A DNA stretch of 64,000 nt from Pseudomonas gingeri (GCF_013385425.1 NZ_JACAQA010000028.1:1-64000), one strand, 5' to 3'. Counted from the stretch's first letter, positions 42,352 to 51,607 are shown. Numbers and translations: made by a program. The notes: a model not told the origin generated them from the sequence alone.

Positions 42352-44585
42352 TACTTATCCCTCTTAAACGGAAACGAAACCCTAAAGCAAGTTGAGTAGG
42401 GTGCTTGAGGGCCCACTAATGCGATTTTTCCATTGACCTGCTCAACCAACTGTTTCACCAAGGACAAACCGAGCCCCATTCCAGAACCTAGTGGATTATT
42501 AAGCCTAGAAGTAGTGGTGAATAACGGATCCCAAATACGAGCTGCTAAATGTTCAGGAATACCCACACCAGTATCCATTACATCTAGAAAGTGCATATGT
42601 TCGTTTGAGCCACCAGAAAATACGACTTTCATATTAATAGAAGAGGAGTCTCGTGCCAAAACCGCCTTTAATGCATTTGTATACAAATTCAGCAAAATGC
42701 CACTATATATGGTTATAGGCATGGCAGGAACATCAACTTCCCCCCCCATATTGACAAGCACCTCAACACCGTGATCGACTGCAAACTTACCAAATTTCTG
42801 AACAACCCTTAAAATTTGTGGTGCACTTTTAAATTTAACCGCCTTAAAACTGTGTGTAGCGTCAACAAAAAGCTTGGTATATTCGAGGTGCGACTTCAAA
42901 GCATCGTAGCTTTCGTTTATCAACTCAAGCTGAGGCGCTATACTCGGATGCTCTTTTGATATTTCCTCTAGAGCAACAGATACATCATGAACAGTATTAA
43001 CTATTCTCGAAGCCTCATGAGTTAAAAAACCAGCGACGACACCAAGAGATCCCATGACCTCGAGCTTCTTCCGCGCCTCCCGATCGTAATCCTCAACTTC
43101 TTCAATTTTCTTTGAAAGCGCGCTATAGTCCTTAACAAGCCTGGCTTTTTCAACGACTGAAAGAGTTGGCACACTCTGAACGTATTCTATTGCGGCTTTG
43201 TACTCAGCTTTAACCTGTCGAGTCACCTCTTTGGCTAAGCGCTCCTGTTCATCGAGCAGCCTTGATTTATCTATTTTCGCAAGATATTCAATACCACCTC
43301 GAACCACATCACGCAACTGCTCAAAACCATCGGTTTTTAGGAACCCCTCTCGATCCGTTGAGGGGATAATATCCTCAACGAATCTAGTTCCCTTCCCCGT
43401 AGCTGAATGCACGGATACCGCTCCAACCAACTGATAGTTAGTTGGCAGGTTCAGCGCAGGACTAAGTGCAGGGTCTGCTTTTTCTCTAGCGCTCATCGGG
43501 AATTCAATATCTGAAACTGAAGAACGCCAGTCCCGACTGTTTATGGACGAATCAAGCCCTAGAGATAACCAATCATCGTCTTCATCCCCATAGGGCTTAA
43601 CCTTAAAACCCCGATCGACAACTGAAACACCAGAATTACTTTTCACCCAGGTATAAGCCGTCCTACCGTCAACCCCTTTTTTAGAAAACAAACCTGCACG
43701 ACGTGGAAAATACCGAATATCGGCATACATACCTGCCTCGATCGAATTAGGATACTTAGTTATTAGTGAGTACTCGTTATCACTCCCTAAAAACCTCACC
43801 GAGTACCTCAAGTCATCAGAGGTCAGATCTATCGTCAAAGAAGCCCAAGCGTTATCTAGAACATATTTAGCAACATCGACTACAGAGGTATCGTCATCCC
43901 CGGGCAATTCAACTTTAAAGCCTGGATCTTGGTTAACCTCACTTTTAACACTAGTAAATCTCCCTCGACTCAAACCAGACATCGGGGATACGATACTCAG
44001 AACACTCGAGCGAAATCTGGGATTTTGGGCAAAATCCCCCCCTCGCCGCAACCCTTTAATAGACAGAGTTGTACCATTTTTCAAATCATCGGGAGCTTTG
44101 AAAAGTCGGAAAGGTATCGACGTATTAGTCAAACTTAAATTTTCATCTATTTCATGCCAGTCAAATACTGCAACTAGCCGAGTCTTACACCCCCTCAGAG
44201 GGTCATAGGCGACAGTGTCTACTCTCAGCTTTGCACCTAAAAAACGAACCGCGAATCTACCGATCCCTTTTTGACCTGTTAGATCTCGCTCATACTTCCT
44301 AGAAACTCTCTGCTCTGACTTACCAGATGTTGCAATTGTCATCCAACGCTTCTCGAACTCTTCCTTAGTCATTCCATGACCATTATCAGAAACGCTCAAT
44401 ATCTGCCTTCCTGGAGCAAAGCCAATCTCACAGGTAGTAGCATCTGCGTCATATGCGTTCTTAATCAGCTCGACAAGAGCGACTTCTGGCTGCGCGACTA
44501 ACCGCTCTCCCAGCTCTTGTAGCAGTCTAGCCTCAGCTTTAAAAGCTAAGTGCCCGCGACTCAACCCCTGAACCTTTTCCGCCAT
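42351..44585 (-). CDS. double-GHKL ATPase / histidine-kinase-like protein
   Basis: A 744-residue protein. N-terminal Hsp90/MutL-type ATPase: VELIKNAYDADA (about residues 38-49), SDNGHGM (66-72), GQKGIGRFAV (near 112). A long coiled-coil region follows (about 430-515), then a DHp-like segment GFLTHEASRIVNTVHDV with candidate phospho-His near 523. The C-terminal HATPase has N-box LYTNALKAVL (Asn near 637), DTGVGIP, and GSGMGLGLSLVKQL (about 700-713). Two nucleotide sites of different GHKL subfamilies in one chain are unusual. It follows the methyltransferase by 27 bases (18 if started at 44594). It has no transmembrane segment, so it is a cytoplasmic sensor. Confidence 0.8.
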   Translation of the reverse strand: MAEKVQGLSRGHLAFKAEARLLQELGERLVAQPEVALVELIKNAYDADATTCEIGFAPGRQILSVSDNGHGMTKEEFEKRWMTIATSGKSEQRVSRKYERDLTGQKGIGRFAVRFLGAKLRVDTVAYDPLRGCKTRLVAVFDWHEIDENLSLTNTSIPFRLFKAPDDLKNGTTLSIKGLRRGGDFAQNPRFRSSVLSIVSPMSGLSRGRFTSVKSEVNQDPGFKVELPGDDDTSVVDVAKYVLDNAWASLTIDLTSDDLRYSVRFLGSDNEYSLITKYPNSIEAGMYADIRYFPRRAGLFSKKGVDGRTAYTWVKSNSGVSVVDRGFKVKPYGDEDDDWLSLGLDSSINSRDWRSSVSDIEFPMSAREKADPALSPALNLPTNYQLVGAVSVHSATGKGTRFVEDIIPSTDREGFLKTDGFEQLRDVVRGGIEYLAKIDKSRLLDEQERLAKEVTRQVKAEYKAAIEYVQSVPTLSVVEKARLVKDYSALSKKIEEVEDYDREARKKLEVMGSLGVVAGFLTHEASRIVNTVHDVSVALEEISKEHPSIAPQLELINESYDALKSHLEYTKLFVDATHSFKAVKFKSAPQILRVVQKFGKFAVDHGVEVLVNMGGEVDVPAMPITIYSGILLNLYTNALKAVLARDSSSINMKVVFSGGSNEHMHFLDVMDTGVGIPEHLAARIWDPLFTTTSRLNNPLGSGMGLGLSLVKQLVEQVNGKIALVGPQAPYSTCFRVSFPFKRDK

Positions 44586-44612
44586 ATGACGCATTCCTTT
44601 GATAAGAGTAAA

Positions 44613-45998
44613 TTAATTTTCCAAGGCTTGCTGTATGAACGCATTCATCTGATTTACTTCTATTTTTGTAAAGCCACGAGAAACGGCAACAATATTTTTT
44701 TCAAGATCAGCACTCTTGATAGCTCGAGCTAGCTTTGCAGCCACCCTCTTATTCCTTGTATATATACCACAAACCGCACCAACATTAACCACACCAAGTT
44801 CATTCTTAAGAACCTTTGTAGTTCGCCCCCTAAAGCCAGAACTATATAACAAACTTGGAATTTTCGGCCTAGAATACTTCCACCAAACCGGCCTTTTTCT
44901 ACAAGTATAATTATCTCTAATCTGCATAGGTACACTATCTAGATAACGCCGCAAAGACTCACTTTCTGTTCCTGCAGGGGAAATAAGCCAGCAACGTTTC
45001 CCAGAGCCAACATAATTCAACTCGAAGCTCACCCGATCTAAACATTCCATATTGTTTGAAATATGCCTCAAGGTAGTTATGCAGGGTATAACATCCTCAC
45101 CTTCTCGAAGATCATGCAAAGCTCGCTCTGACTCAGTCAATACAAACACCGACTGCCCTCCAGGGCTAAATCCCCGCTGAGCAAACACTTGAGAGTCTCT
45201 GATCACATAGGGCAATGTAGCTTGATCAGCATAATCCTCATCAAACAATGACTTGATAGCCCCTTGAGCATCTATTAAAAAGTGATGAACTTCTCCGCTA
45301 GAGGCGTGTTTATCTATAACAGTGACTGACCCCGTGGTTAGTACACGAGGAAATGGATCATTTTCAAATTTATAAATATCGAGAGTCCAACCTTTTTCCT
45401 TTATGTACTCACGAAGCTGCTTATTGACAGGCCTAGCAGTCCACTCCGATGGAATTAACAAAACCACCACTCCGTCGGATCGAGTAACTATGAGACTCAA
45501 CCACAAAAAATATATATAAGCATTAGATAGCCCACTGGGCTTAACCCCTACCTGTTCCTCTATCCAATCAGCAATATTAGAGCGCCATTCATCACTTATA
45601 TCATGATGCCTGACATAAGGTGGATTTCCAATACTAAGATCATATTTTTCTGGAACCGCCCCAGAAAATGCGCACGCCCGCTCTATCGAAGCGTTACTAG
45701 GCAACCCTTTTTGCTCCACGCGATGCTGATCAATTTCAAAACCACAGTAACTATCAAACATACCTTTTGTAGAAAACCGACCATCACCTGCACCAGCATC
45801 GATAACTTTACCAAATCTAGCACGATATCGATGAGCTATTTTCCATACAATATCGACCACATCTATAGGCGTATCTACCTGACCTCGAATCAAATATTCC
45901 GCATTCTCGACCAAGCCATATCCATCGACACTACCCTCTTTTAGTTTCGATGTTAACTCCGTAACAACGGAGACTTCTATAGAATTCTGGAGCGACAT
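44613..45998 (-). CDS. N6-adenine DNA methyltransferase
   Basis: A 461-residue methyltransferase. Motif I is VIDAGAGDGRF (about 63-73), the acidic loop follows in GFEIDQHRVE, and motif IV is LSIGNPPYVRH (NPPY, near 120), so it is an N6-adenine enzyme of the Eco57I/TaqI type. The C-terminal 200 residues are likely target recognition. It is first in a four-gene operon. No endonuclease of a classical restriction kind follows; the modification might mark self DNA for the kinase-like system. It is AT-rich compared with the flanks, a sign of transfer. Confidence 0.8.
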   Translation of the reverse strand: MSLQNSIEVSVVTELTSKLKEGSVDGYGLVENAEYLIRGQVDTPIDVVDIVWKIAHRYRARFGKVIDAGAGDGRFSTKGMFDSYCGFEIDQHRVEQKGLPSNASIERACAFSGAVPEKYDLSIGNPPYVRHHDISDEWRSNIADWIEEQVGVKPSGLSNAYIYFLWLSLIVTRSDGVVVLLIPSEWTARPVNKQLREYIKEKGWTLDIYKFENDPFPRVLTTGSVTVIDKHASSGEVHHFLIDAQGAIKSLFDEDYADQATLPYVIRDSQVFAQRGFSPGGQSVFVLTESERALHDLREGEDVIPCITTLRHISNNMECLDRVSFELNYVGSGKRCWLISPAGTESESLRRYLDSVPMQIRDNYTCRKRPVWWKYSRPKIPSLLYSSGFRGRTTKVLKNELGVVNVGAVCGIYTRNKRVAAKLARAIKSADLEKNIVAVSRGFTKIEVNQMNAFIQQALEN

Positions 45999-46418
45999 TT
46001 ATCAAAAATTCCAAATATTACGCTATCTTCACAAAGCAATATAGTTATACCTACTCGCAGAGCCATAGCATTCATAGCGGCGCTACTACTCACGCTCCCC
46101 ATCCTGTGTGTTCATGGTGGGTAGACAGTTGGTGGGCAGAGAGAAGTCAAGTCAGCCCCCTACCTCTTCCCCCCGCCGCCGCCCCACGATAGACACGACT
46201 CTGCGGGATTCTATAGCATTTAATATGCTTAAAAGGTGGAAATTGCACCCTGATGCACCTAAAGAATGAGGATGCATTCCTCACCCCGGGGGGCCGGGGC
46301 CGACTCCAGACAGCAGCTAGGCTCAGCAAAACCACCCCGAAACTCTTGGCTCCCAATTTGTAATCAGCAGCTCAGAACTGACATCGAAAACTCTCTGCTT
46401 CTGGCGAACAGTGCTGTA
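45999..46418. other. intergenic region, upstream of the methyltransferase
   Basis: About 420 bases with no supported gene. The left part is AT-rich and probably holds the operon promoter on the minus strand; the right part (GC-rich) belongs to a prophage remnant. Exact boxes not identified. Confidence 0.4.
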
Positions 46419-46714
46419 TCAAACGCATAACCGCTCACAATGAACCCCACCAAACACACACCGAGTATCCGGATGGTCGTTGATGCTGACCATCACCCTG
46501 CCCTTGCAACGCCTCATGAAATCGGCCATCCGCTCGTAGTTTTCAAACGGGAAATCGGCTCCATACCCGTGGTCTGCCAGTAAGGCGGGTCCATATGGTG
46601 GAAGGTGTGCGCGCGATCGTAGCGTTCGGCGCAGTCCAGCCACGGAAGGTTCTCAGCGTAGGTTCCGGCCAGGCGCTGCCACGCGTCCGAGAGATTTTCC
46701 TCGATTCTTAACAA
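46419..46714 (-). pseudogene. D12-class Dam methylase fragment, frameshifted
   Basis: The minus strand reads IEENLSDAWQRLAGTYAENL and, further on, FHHMDPPYWQTT (DPPY catalytic motif), then after a frameshift near 46560 DFPFENYERMADFMRRCKGR and VMVSINDHPDTRCVF. This is the C-terminal half of a phage-type D12 DNA adenine methylase. The N-terminal half and the extreme C-terminus are missing. A remnant of a prophage. Confidence 0.7.
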
Positions 46715-46774
46715 ATTGATAGCTGGTGTGGTAGTGGCGGTGCCAAATATCTGCCCCGAGAAAGGAGCAGCGTG

Positions 46775-47230
46775 ATGGCCCCAAGGCCACGCAACAAGTC
46801 AAATAAGAGATTGCCACAAAATCTCTATTTGGATGATCGGCGCGGAACATATCTCTATCGGCGGCCAACTGATGGGACGTGACAACATCGCCTCGCCCTA
46901 CCTTGTGCACCGATGCGGGACCGCCTGAAACAGAGGCAAGAGCAGACCAAGGATCACTGGGCCAAGGTTGAAGAACGATATTTAACGCGAGCATTCAAGG
47001 AGGCCAGAGAGGCGCCCGGATGCTACGCGGGGTGGAAGGAGGAAGAGATGCCTGGATTTCATGAGGTCAGGGCGCTGTCACTGCACCTGTACCAGAAGGT
47101 TGGGAAGGAGGGGCAGAAATCGCCGGCCATGCGAGCGAGAGCATGACCAATAAACTACCAGCGCGACCACGCAGAAATCGTCTGGTCTGAAGCAATTCCA
47201 GACCTGAATATCAGCAAAATCACCGGGTAG
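46775..47230 (+). pseudogene. decayed tyrosine integrase beside tRNA-Pro
   Basis: Starts at ATG 46775 with AAAGGAG: MAPRPRNKSNKRLPQNLYLD and DRRGTYLYRRPTDGT, the typical arm-binding domain, then a stop. After a deletion the catalytic end follows in other frames: ASPYLVHR, PGFHEVRALSLHLYQKVGKE (H-x-x-R), and YQRDHAEIVWSEAIPDLNIS (Tyr) to a TAG at 47230. At least two frameshifts. It lies 79 bases from the 3' end of tRNA-Pro, a classic integration position. Confidence 0.7.
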
Positions 47231-47254
47231 TTTTGCGCGGGTTTTGCGCAGATA

Positions 47255-47281
47255 CAAAAAAGCCGATCCATCTGATCGGCT
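47255..47281 (-). terminator. terminator after tRNA-Pro
   Basis: Stem AGCCGATC/GATCGGCT with loop AGATG, followed on the minus strand by TTTTTTG. It lies 28 bases beyond the tRNA 3' end. An intrinsic terminator. Confidence 0.75.
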
Positions 47282-47308
47282 CAAGTGTCTGATTTTACTC
47301 AGGAATTA

Positions 47309-47385
47309 TGGTCGGGACGGAGTGATTCGAACACTCGACCCCTAGCACCCCATGCTAGTGCGCTACCGGACTGCGCTACGCCCCG
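47309..47385 (-). tRNA. tRNA-Pro (anticodon GGG)
   Basis: A 77-nt tRNA with encoded CCA (complement of 47309-47311). Acceptor stem CGGGGCG/CGTCCCG, anticodon stem CTAGC/GCTAG with loop ATGGGGT (anticodon GGG), and T arm GAGTGTTCGAATCACTC. The 3' end borders the decayed integrase at 46775-47230, so the gene has served as a phage or island attachment site. Confidence 0.93.
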
Positions 47386-47476
47386 ACTAGGCGTGAAACT
47401 GGGTTTTGCTTCTTGTGGAAGCGAGGAGAAATATACCGCAAGCTTTTGAAATGTCAAAGTATTTTAAAACCTTGAA

Positions 47477-47833
47477 TCACTTCTTCAGCACCACCAGCAC
47501 ATCCTCCAGCTCCGAGATCATCTGGCGGATCAGTTGCTTGTACTGGGTGCTGTCATCCTTGGCCTCATCGCCGGAGAGACGCAGACGCGCCCCGCCGATG
47601 GTGAACCCCTGGTCGTACAGCAATGCGCGAATCTGCCGGATCATCAGCACGTCATGGCGCTGATAATACCGGCGATTGCCACCACGCTTGGCGGGGTTGA
47701 GTTGAGGAAACTCCTGTTCCCAGTAACGCAGCACGTGCGGTTTTACCGCACACAGCTCGCTGACTTCACCAATGGTGAAGTAGCGTTTGCCTGGGATCGG
47801 CGGAAGCTCGTCGTTATGACTTGGTTCCAGCAT
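47477..47833 (-). CDS. MerR-family regulator next to ihfA
   Basis: A 118-residue MerR-type protein starting MLEPSHNDELPPIPGKRYF: an HTH with FTIGEVSELCAVKPHVLRYW and EQEFPQLNPAKRGGNRRYYQ, then a coiled-coil tail. The start at 47833 overlaps the ihfA end by 20 bases. This neighbour is conserved in pseudomonads. No Cys cluster for metal sensing is visible, so the effector is unknown. Confidence 0.85.
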   Translation of the reverse strand: MLEPSHNDELPPIPGKRYFTIGEVSELCAVKPHVLRYWEQEFPQLNPAKRGGNRRYYQRHDVLMIRQIRALLYDQGFTIGGARLRLSGDEAKDDSTQYKQLIRQMISELEDVLVVLKK

Positions 47834-48116
47834 AGGCCTCAACTCGGGCTTTCAACTTCTGCCCTGGACGAAAGGTGACCACACGGCGAGCCGTGATCGG
47901 GATTTCCTCTCCCGTTTTTGGATTGCGGCCAGGCCGCTGGCGTTTGTCCCGCAAGTCAAAATTGCCGAAACCCGACAGTTTGACCTGCTCGTTGTCTTCG
48001 AGAGCGTGTCTGATTTCTTCAAAAAACAGTTCGACCAATTCCTTGGCCTCCCGTTTGTTCAGACCCAGCTCCTCGTAGAGACGTTCCGCCATTTCAGCTT
48101 TCGTCAGAGCCCCCAT
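47814..48116 (-). CDS. ihfA: integration host factor subunit alpha
   Basis: A 100-residue DNABII protein: MGALTKAEMAERLYEELGLN, VKLSGFGNFDLRDKRQRPGR and NPKTGEEIPITARRVVTFRP. The beta-arm (RPGRNPKTGEEI) and GNF block identify it. IHF bends DNA at specific sites with HimD/IhfB. It follows pheT by three bases, the usual thrS-infC-rpmI-rplT-pheST-ihfA order. Confidence 0.97.
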   Translation of the reverse strand: MGALTKAEMAERLYEELGLNKREAKELVELFFEEIRHALEDNEQVKLSGFGNFDLRDKRQRPGRNPKTGEEIPITARRVVTFRPGQKLKARVEAYAGTKS

Positions 48117-48119
48117 ACG

Positions 48120-50501
48120 TCACTTCCTTAACGTGGCGTTCAACCTGGTTTCGAGCGAGGTGAGGATATTTTGCGTCGTGGAATTCACCTCATCGTCATT
48201 AAGAGTGCGCGATGGATGCTGCCAGGTCAAGCCAACTGCAAGGCTTTTTCTATGCGGATCAATGCCTTTACCCTCATAGACGTCAAAGAGCCTGAGCTCT
48301 GTGAGCCATTCGCCTGCATTTTCACGGATTACGTCCAGCACGGCACTGGAGGCCACGCCTTTGTCCGCCAGCAACGCCAGGTCACGACGCACTTCAGGAA
48401 AGCGCGACAGCTCGCTGAATTTAGGCATTTTTCCCAACGCCACTTCAGCCAATACCAGCTCGAAAACGAAGACCGGACGGTCGAGACCGAGGGTTTTCGA
48501 CAATTCAGGGTGGATTGCGCCGATGAAACCGACCAGACGCCCTTCCCGCTCGATGCGCGCGGTCTGACCCGGGTGCAACGCTGGGTGTTTGCCCGGCACG
48601 AACGTGAACGAATCCAGTGCACCGGCAAAGCCCAGCAGCGCTTCCACGTCAGCCTTGACGTCGAAGAAGTCGACGGTGTCGCGACCCTGTGCCCAGCCTT
48701 CCGGCAGACGGCTGCCGCACACCACGCCAGCCAGCATCGGCTCTTGCTTCAGGCCTTCCAGCTGACCGACAAAACGCAGGCCGCTTTCGAACAGACGCAC
48801 GCGATCCTGCTGACGGTTCAGGTTGTGCTGCAACGCCTTGACCAGACCTGGCCACAGGGACGAGCGCATGGCCGCCATGTCGTTGGAGATCGGGTTGGCC
48901 AACAGCAACGGCTCAACGCCCGGGTTGAACAGTTCGAACTGCTTAGGATCGATGAAGCTGTAGGTGATCGCTTCCTGGTAACCACGGGCCACCAGCAGGC
49001 GACGCAGCTCAGGCAGGTCGCTACGGGCTTCAGCCTTGGCTTGTGGCGCCAGGCGAGCTTGCGGGTAACGAACCGGCAGGCGGTTGTAGCCGTACAGGCG
49101 CGCCAGTTCTTCGATCAGGTCGACTTCCAGGCTGATATCGAAGCGATGGCTTGGTACTTCTACCTGCCACTGCCCTGCTCCGCTGGCGACAATGCCCAAG
49201 CCCAGGCCGGACAACAGGCGCTCGACCTGCGGTGCATCCATTTCCATGCCCAGCATCTGGGTGATGCGCTCGGCACGCAAGGTCACCGGAGCAATGGAAG
49301 GCAGGTGCGCTTCGCTGACGGTTTCGATGATCGGGCCAGCTTCGCCACCGGTGATTTCCAGCAGCAGGCCAGTGGCGCGCTCCATGGCTTCACGGGCCAG
49401 TTGCCAGTCCACACCACGCTCGTAGCGGTGCGAGGCATCGGTGTGCAGGCCATAGGAACGAGCCTTGCCAGCGACGGCGATCTGATCGAAGAACGCGCTT
49501 TCAAGGAAGATGTCACGAGTGGTCGCGGTGTTGACGCCGCTATGCTCGCCCCCCATCACGCCGGCAATCGCCAGGGCGCGGGTGTGGTCGGCAATCACCA
49601 GGGTATCGCTACGCAGGGTGACTTCCTGACCGTCGAGCAGCACCAGCTTCTCGCCCTCTTCAGCCATGCGCACGCGGATGCCGCCATTGATCTCGGAAAG
49701 ATCGAAAGCGTGCAGCGGCTGGCCCAGCTCGATCATCACGTAGTTGGTGATATCGACGGCGGCGTCGATGCTGCGTACGTCGGAACGACGCAGGCGCTCG
49801 ACCATCCACAGCGGGGTCGGCTTCGACAGGTCGACGTTACGGATCACACGGCCCAGGTAACGCGGGCAGGCTGCCGGCGCCAGGACTTCGATCGAACGGA
49901 CTTCGTCGTGTACAGCAGGCACAGCCGGTACTACCGGACGGACGACCGGAGCGGCATACAGCGCGCCGACTTCACGGGCCAGACCGGCCAGGGACAGGCA
50001 GTCGCCACGGTTCGGGGTCAGGTCGACCTCGATGCTGGCGTCGTCCAGGCTCAGGTAGACACGAATGTCTTCGCCGACCGGCGCATCAGCCGCCAGCTCC
50101 ATCAGGCCGTCATTGCCTTCACCGACCTGCAGCTCGGCTTGCGAGCAGAGCATGCCGTTGGACTCGACGCCGCGCAGCTTGGCTTTCTTGATCTTGAAGT
50201 CGCCCGGCAGTTCGGCACCGATCATCGCGAACGGGATCTTCAGGCCCGGGCGCACATTCGGCGCGCCGCAGACCACCTGGAAGGTCTCCGAACCATTGCT
50301 GACCTGGCACACGCGCAGCTTGTCGGCATCCGGGTGCTGTTCGGTGCTGAGGACTTCACCGACAACCACACCACTGAACGCGCCGGCGGCCGGCGTGACG
50401 CTATCGACCTCAAGACCGGCCATGGACAGACGAGCGACCAGCTCGTCGCGGCTCACTTGCGGGCTTACCCAGCCACGCAGCCATTGTTCACTGAATTTCA
50501 T
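48120..50501 (-). CDS. pheT: phenylalanyl-tRNA synthetase beta subunit
   Basis: A 793-residue beta chain. The N-terminal tRNA-binding (EMAP-like) domain lies at about 40-150 (VVVGEVLSTEQHPDADKLRV), then B3/B4 and B5 domains. The C-terminal anticodon-binding ferredoxin fold ends in LRKL-like residues (NILTSLETRLNATLRK). It pairs with PheS (alpha2beta2) to charge tRNA-Phe. The start lies 36 bases after the pheS stop codon. Normal length. Confidence 0.97.
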   Translation of the reverse strand: MKFSEQWLRGWVSPQVSRDELVARLSMAGLEVDSVTPAAGAFSGVVVGEVLSTEQHPDADKLRVCQVSNGSETFQVVCGAPNVRPGLKIPFAMIGAELPGDFKIKKAKLRGVESNGMLCSQAELQVGEGNDGLMELAADAPVGEDIRVYLSLDDASIEVDLTPNRGDCLSLAGLAREVGALYAAPVVRPVVPAVPAVHDEVRSIEVLAPAACPRYLGRVIRNVDLSKPTPLWMVERLRRSDVRSIDAAVDITNYVMIELGQPLHAFDLSEINGGIRVRMAEEGEKLVLLDGQEVTLRSDTLVIADHTRALAIAGVMGGEHSGVNTATTRDIFLESAFFDQIAVAGKARSYGLHTDASHRYERGVDWQLAREAMERATGLLLEITGGEAGPIIETVSEAHLPSIAPVTLRAERITQMLGMEMDAPQVERLLSGLGLGIVASGAGQWQVEVPSHRFDISLEVDLIEELARLYGYNRLPVRYPQARLAPQAKAEARSDLPELRRLLVARGYQEAITYSFIDPKQFELFNPGVEPLLLANPISNDMAAMRSSLWPGLVKALQHNLNRQQDRVRLFESGLRFVGQLEGLKQEPMLAGVVCGSRLPEGWAQGRDTVDFFDVKADVEALLGFAGALDSFTFVPGKHPALHPGQTARIEREGRLVGFIGAIHPELSKTLGLDRPVFVFELVLAEVALGKMPKFSELSRFPEVRRDLALLADKGVASSAVLDVIRENAGEWLTELRLFDVYEGKGIDPHRKSLAVGLTWQHPSRTLNDDEVNSTTQNILTSLETRLNATLRK

Positions 50502-50536
50502 CCTGCTCTCCTAATAGATTCGTTACGGGCCGCGAC

Positions 50537-51553
50537 CTAGCGAAATTGCGCGAGGAACCGCAAGTCGTTGTCGAAGAACAGGCGCAAGTCGTTCACGCCG
50601 TAACGCAGCATGGCCAGGCGTTCAACGCCCATGCCGAAGGCAAAGCCCTGGAACTCTTCCGGATCGATCCCGGACATGCGCAGCACGTTCGGGTGAACCA
50701 TGCCGCAGCCCATGACTTCCAGCCAGCCGGTCTGCTTGCAGACGCGGCAGCCTTTACCGCTGCACATCACGCATTCCATGTCGACTTCAGCGGACGGCTC
50801 GGTGAACGGGAAGTAGGAAGGACGGAAACGCACCGCCAGTTCCTTCTCGAAGAACACCCGCAGGAACTCTTCGATGGTGCCTTTCAGGTCGGCGAAGTTG
50901 ATGTCGCGATCCACCAGCAGGCCTTCGACCTGGTGGAACATCGGCGAGTGGGTGATATCCGAGTCGCTACGGTACACACGGCCTGGGCAGACGATGCGGA
51001 TCGGCGGCTTTTTCGATTCCATGGTGCGGACCTGTACCGGCGAGGTATGGGTGCGCAGCAACATGTTGGCATTGAAATAGAAGGTGTCATGCATCGACCG
51101 AGCCGGGTGATGGCCTGGGATGTTGAGCGCTTCGAAGTTGTGGTAATCGTCTTCCACCTCGGGACCTTCGGCGATGCCGTAGCCGATGTGGGTGAAAAAT
51201 TGTTCGACACGTTCCAGAGTCCGGGTAACCGGATGCAAACCACCGGAAGTCTGGCCGCGGCCAGGCAGGGTCACGTCAATGGACTCGGCCGCGAGCTTGG
51301 TGGCCAGGTCGGCCTCCTCGAACGACGCCTTGCGCGCATTGAGAACCTCTGTGACACGCTCCTTGGCGACGTTGATCAGCGCACCGACTTGCGGACGCTC
51401 TTCTGCTGGCAAGCTGCCCAGGGTCTTCATCACCTGAGTCAATTCACCTTTCTTGCCAAGGTACTGAACCCGGATTTGCTCCAGGGCATTGATATCTTCA
51501 GCGCTTTGCACAGCCTCGAGAGCTTGAGAGACCAGCGCGTCCAGGTTTTCCAT
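50537..51553 (-). CDS. pheS: phenylalanyl-tRNA synthetase alpha subunit
   Basis: A 338-residue catalytic chain. The N-terminal coiled coil (about 1-85) is followed by the class II core: motif 2 in FRPSYFPFTEPSAEVDMECV, and motif 3 GMGVERLAMLRYG near the C-terminus. It has four conserved Cys (CVMCSGKGCRVCKQTG), here retained as a zinc-like cluster. Normal length. The hairpin at 51572-51607 lies before it. Confidence 0.97.
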   Translation of the reverse strand: MENLDALVSQALEAVQSAEDINALEQIRVQYLGKKGELTQVMKTLGSLPAEERPQVGALINVAKERVTEVLNARKASFEEADLATKLAAESIDVTLPGRGQTSGGLHPVTRTLERVEQFFTHIGYGIAEGPEVEDDYHNFEALNIPGHHPARSMHDTFYFNANMLLRTHTSPVQVRTMESKKPPIRIVCPGRVYRSDSDITHSPMFHQVEGLLVDRDINFADLKGTIEEFLRVFFEKELAVRFRPSYFPFTEPSAEVDMECVMCSGKGCRVCKQTGWLEVMGCGMVHPNVLRMSGIDPEEFQGFAFGMGVERLAMLRYGVNDLRLFFDNDLRFLAQFR

Positions 51554-51571
51554 GTACAGACTCCAGATACG

Positions 51572-51607
51572 AAATAGGGGAAGAGCTTAAAGGCTCTTCC
51601 CCTATTT
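51572..51607 (-). terminator. perfect hairpin between rplT and pheS
   Basis: A 15-bp perfect stem (AAATAGGGGAAGAGC and its complement) with a six-base loop, 19 bases before the pheS start. On the minus strand it ends in CCTATTTCG, a short T run. It could be an attenuator or partial terminator that sets the ratio of L20 to PheST. I found no convincing Phe-rich leader peptide. Confidence 0.6.

Noticed and set aside
47300..47400. att repeat for the island at the tRNA
   Set aside because: I looked for a second copy of the tRNA-Pro 3' end in the window and saw none; the far end may be lost or outside.
48171..50540. Long open frame opposite pheT (plus strand)
   Set aside because: It is the mirror of a well-conserved gene; composition is rich in His, Arg and Gln, typical of antisense shadows in GC-rich DNA.
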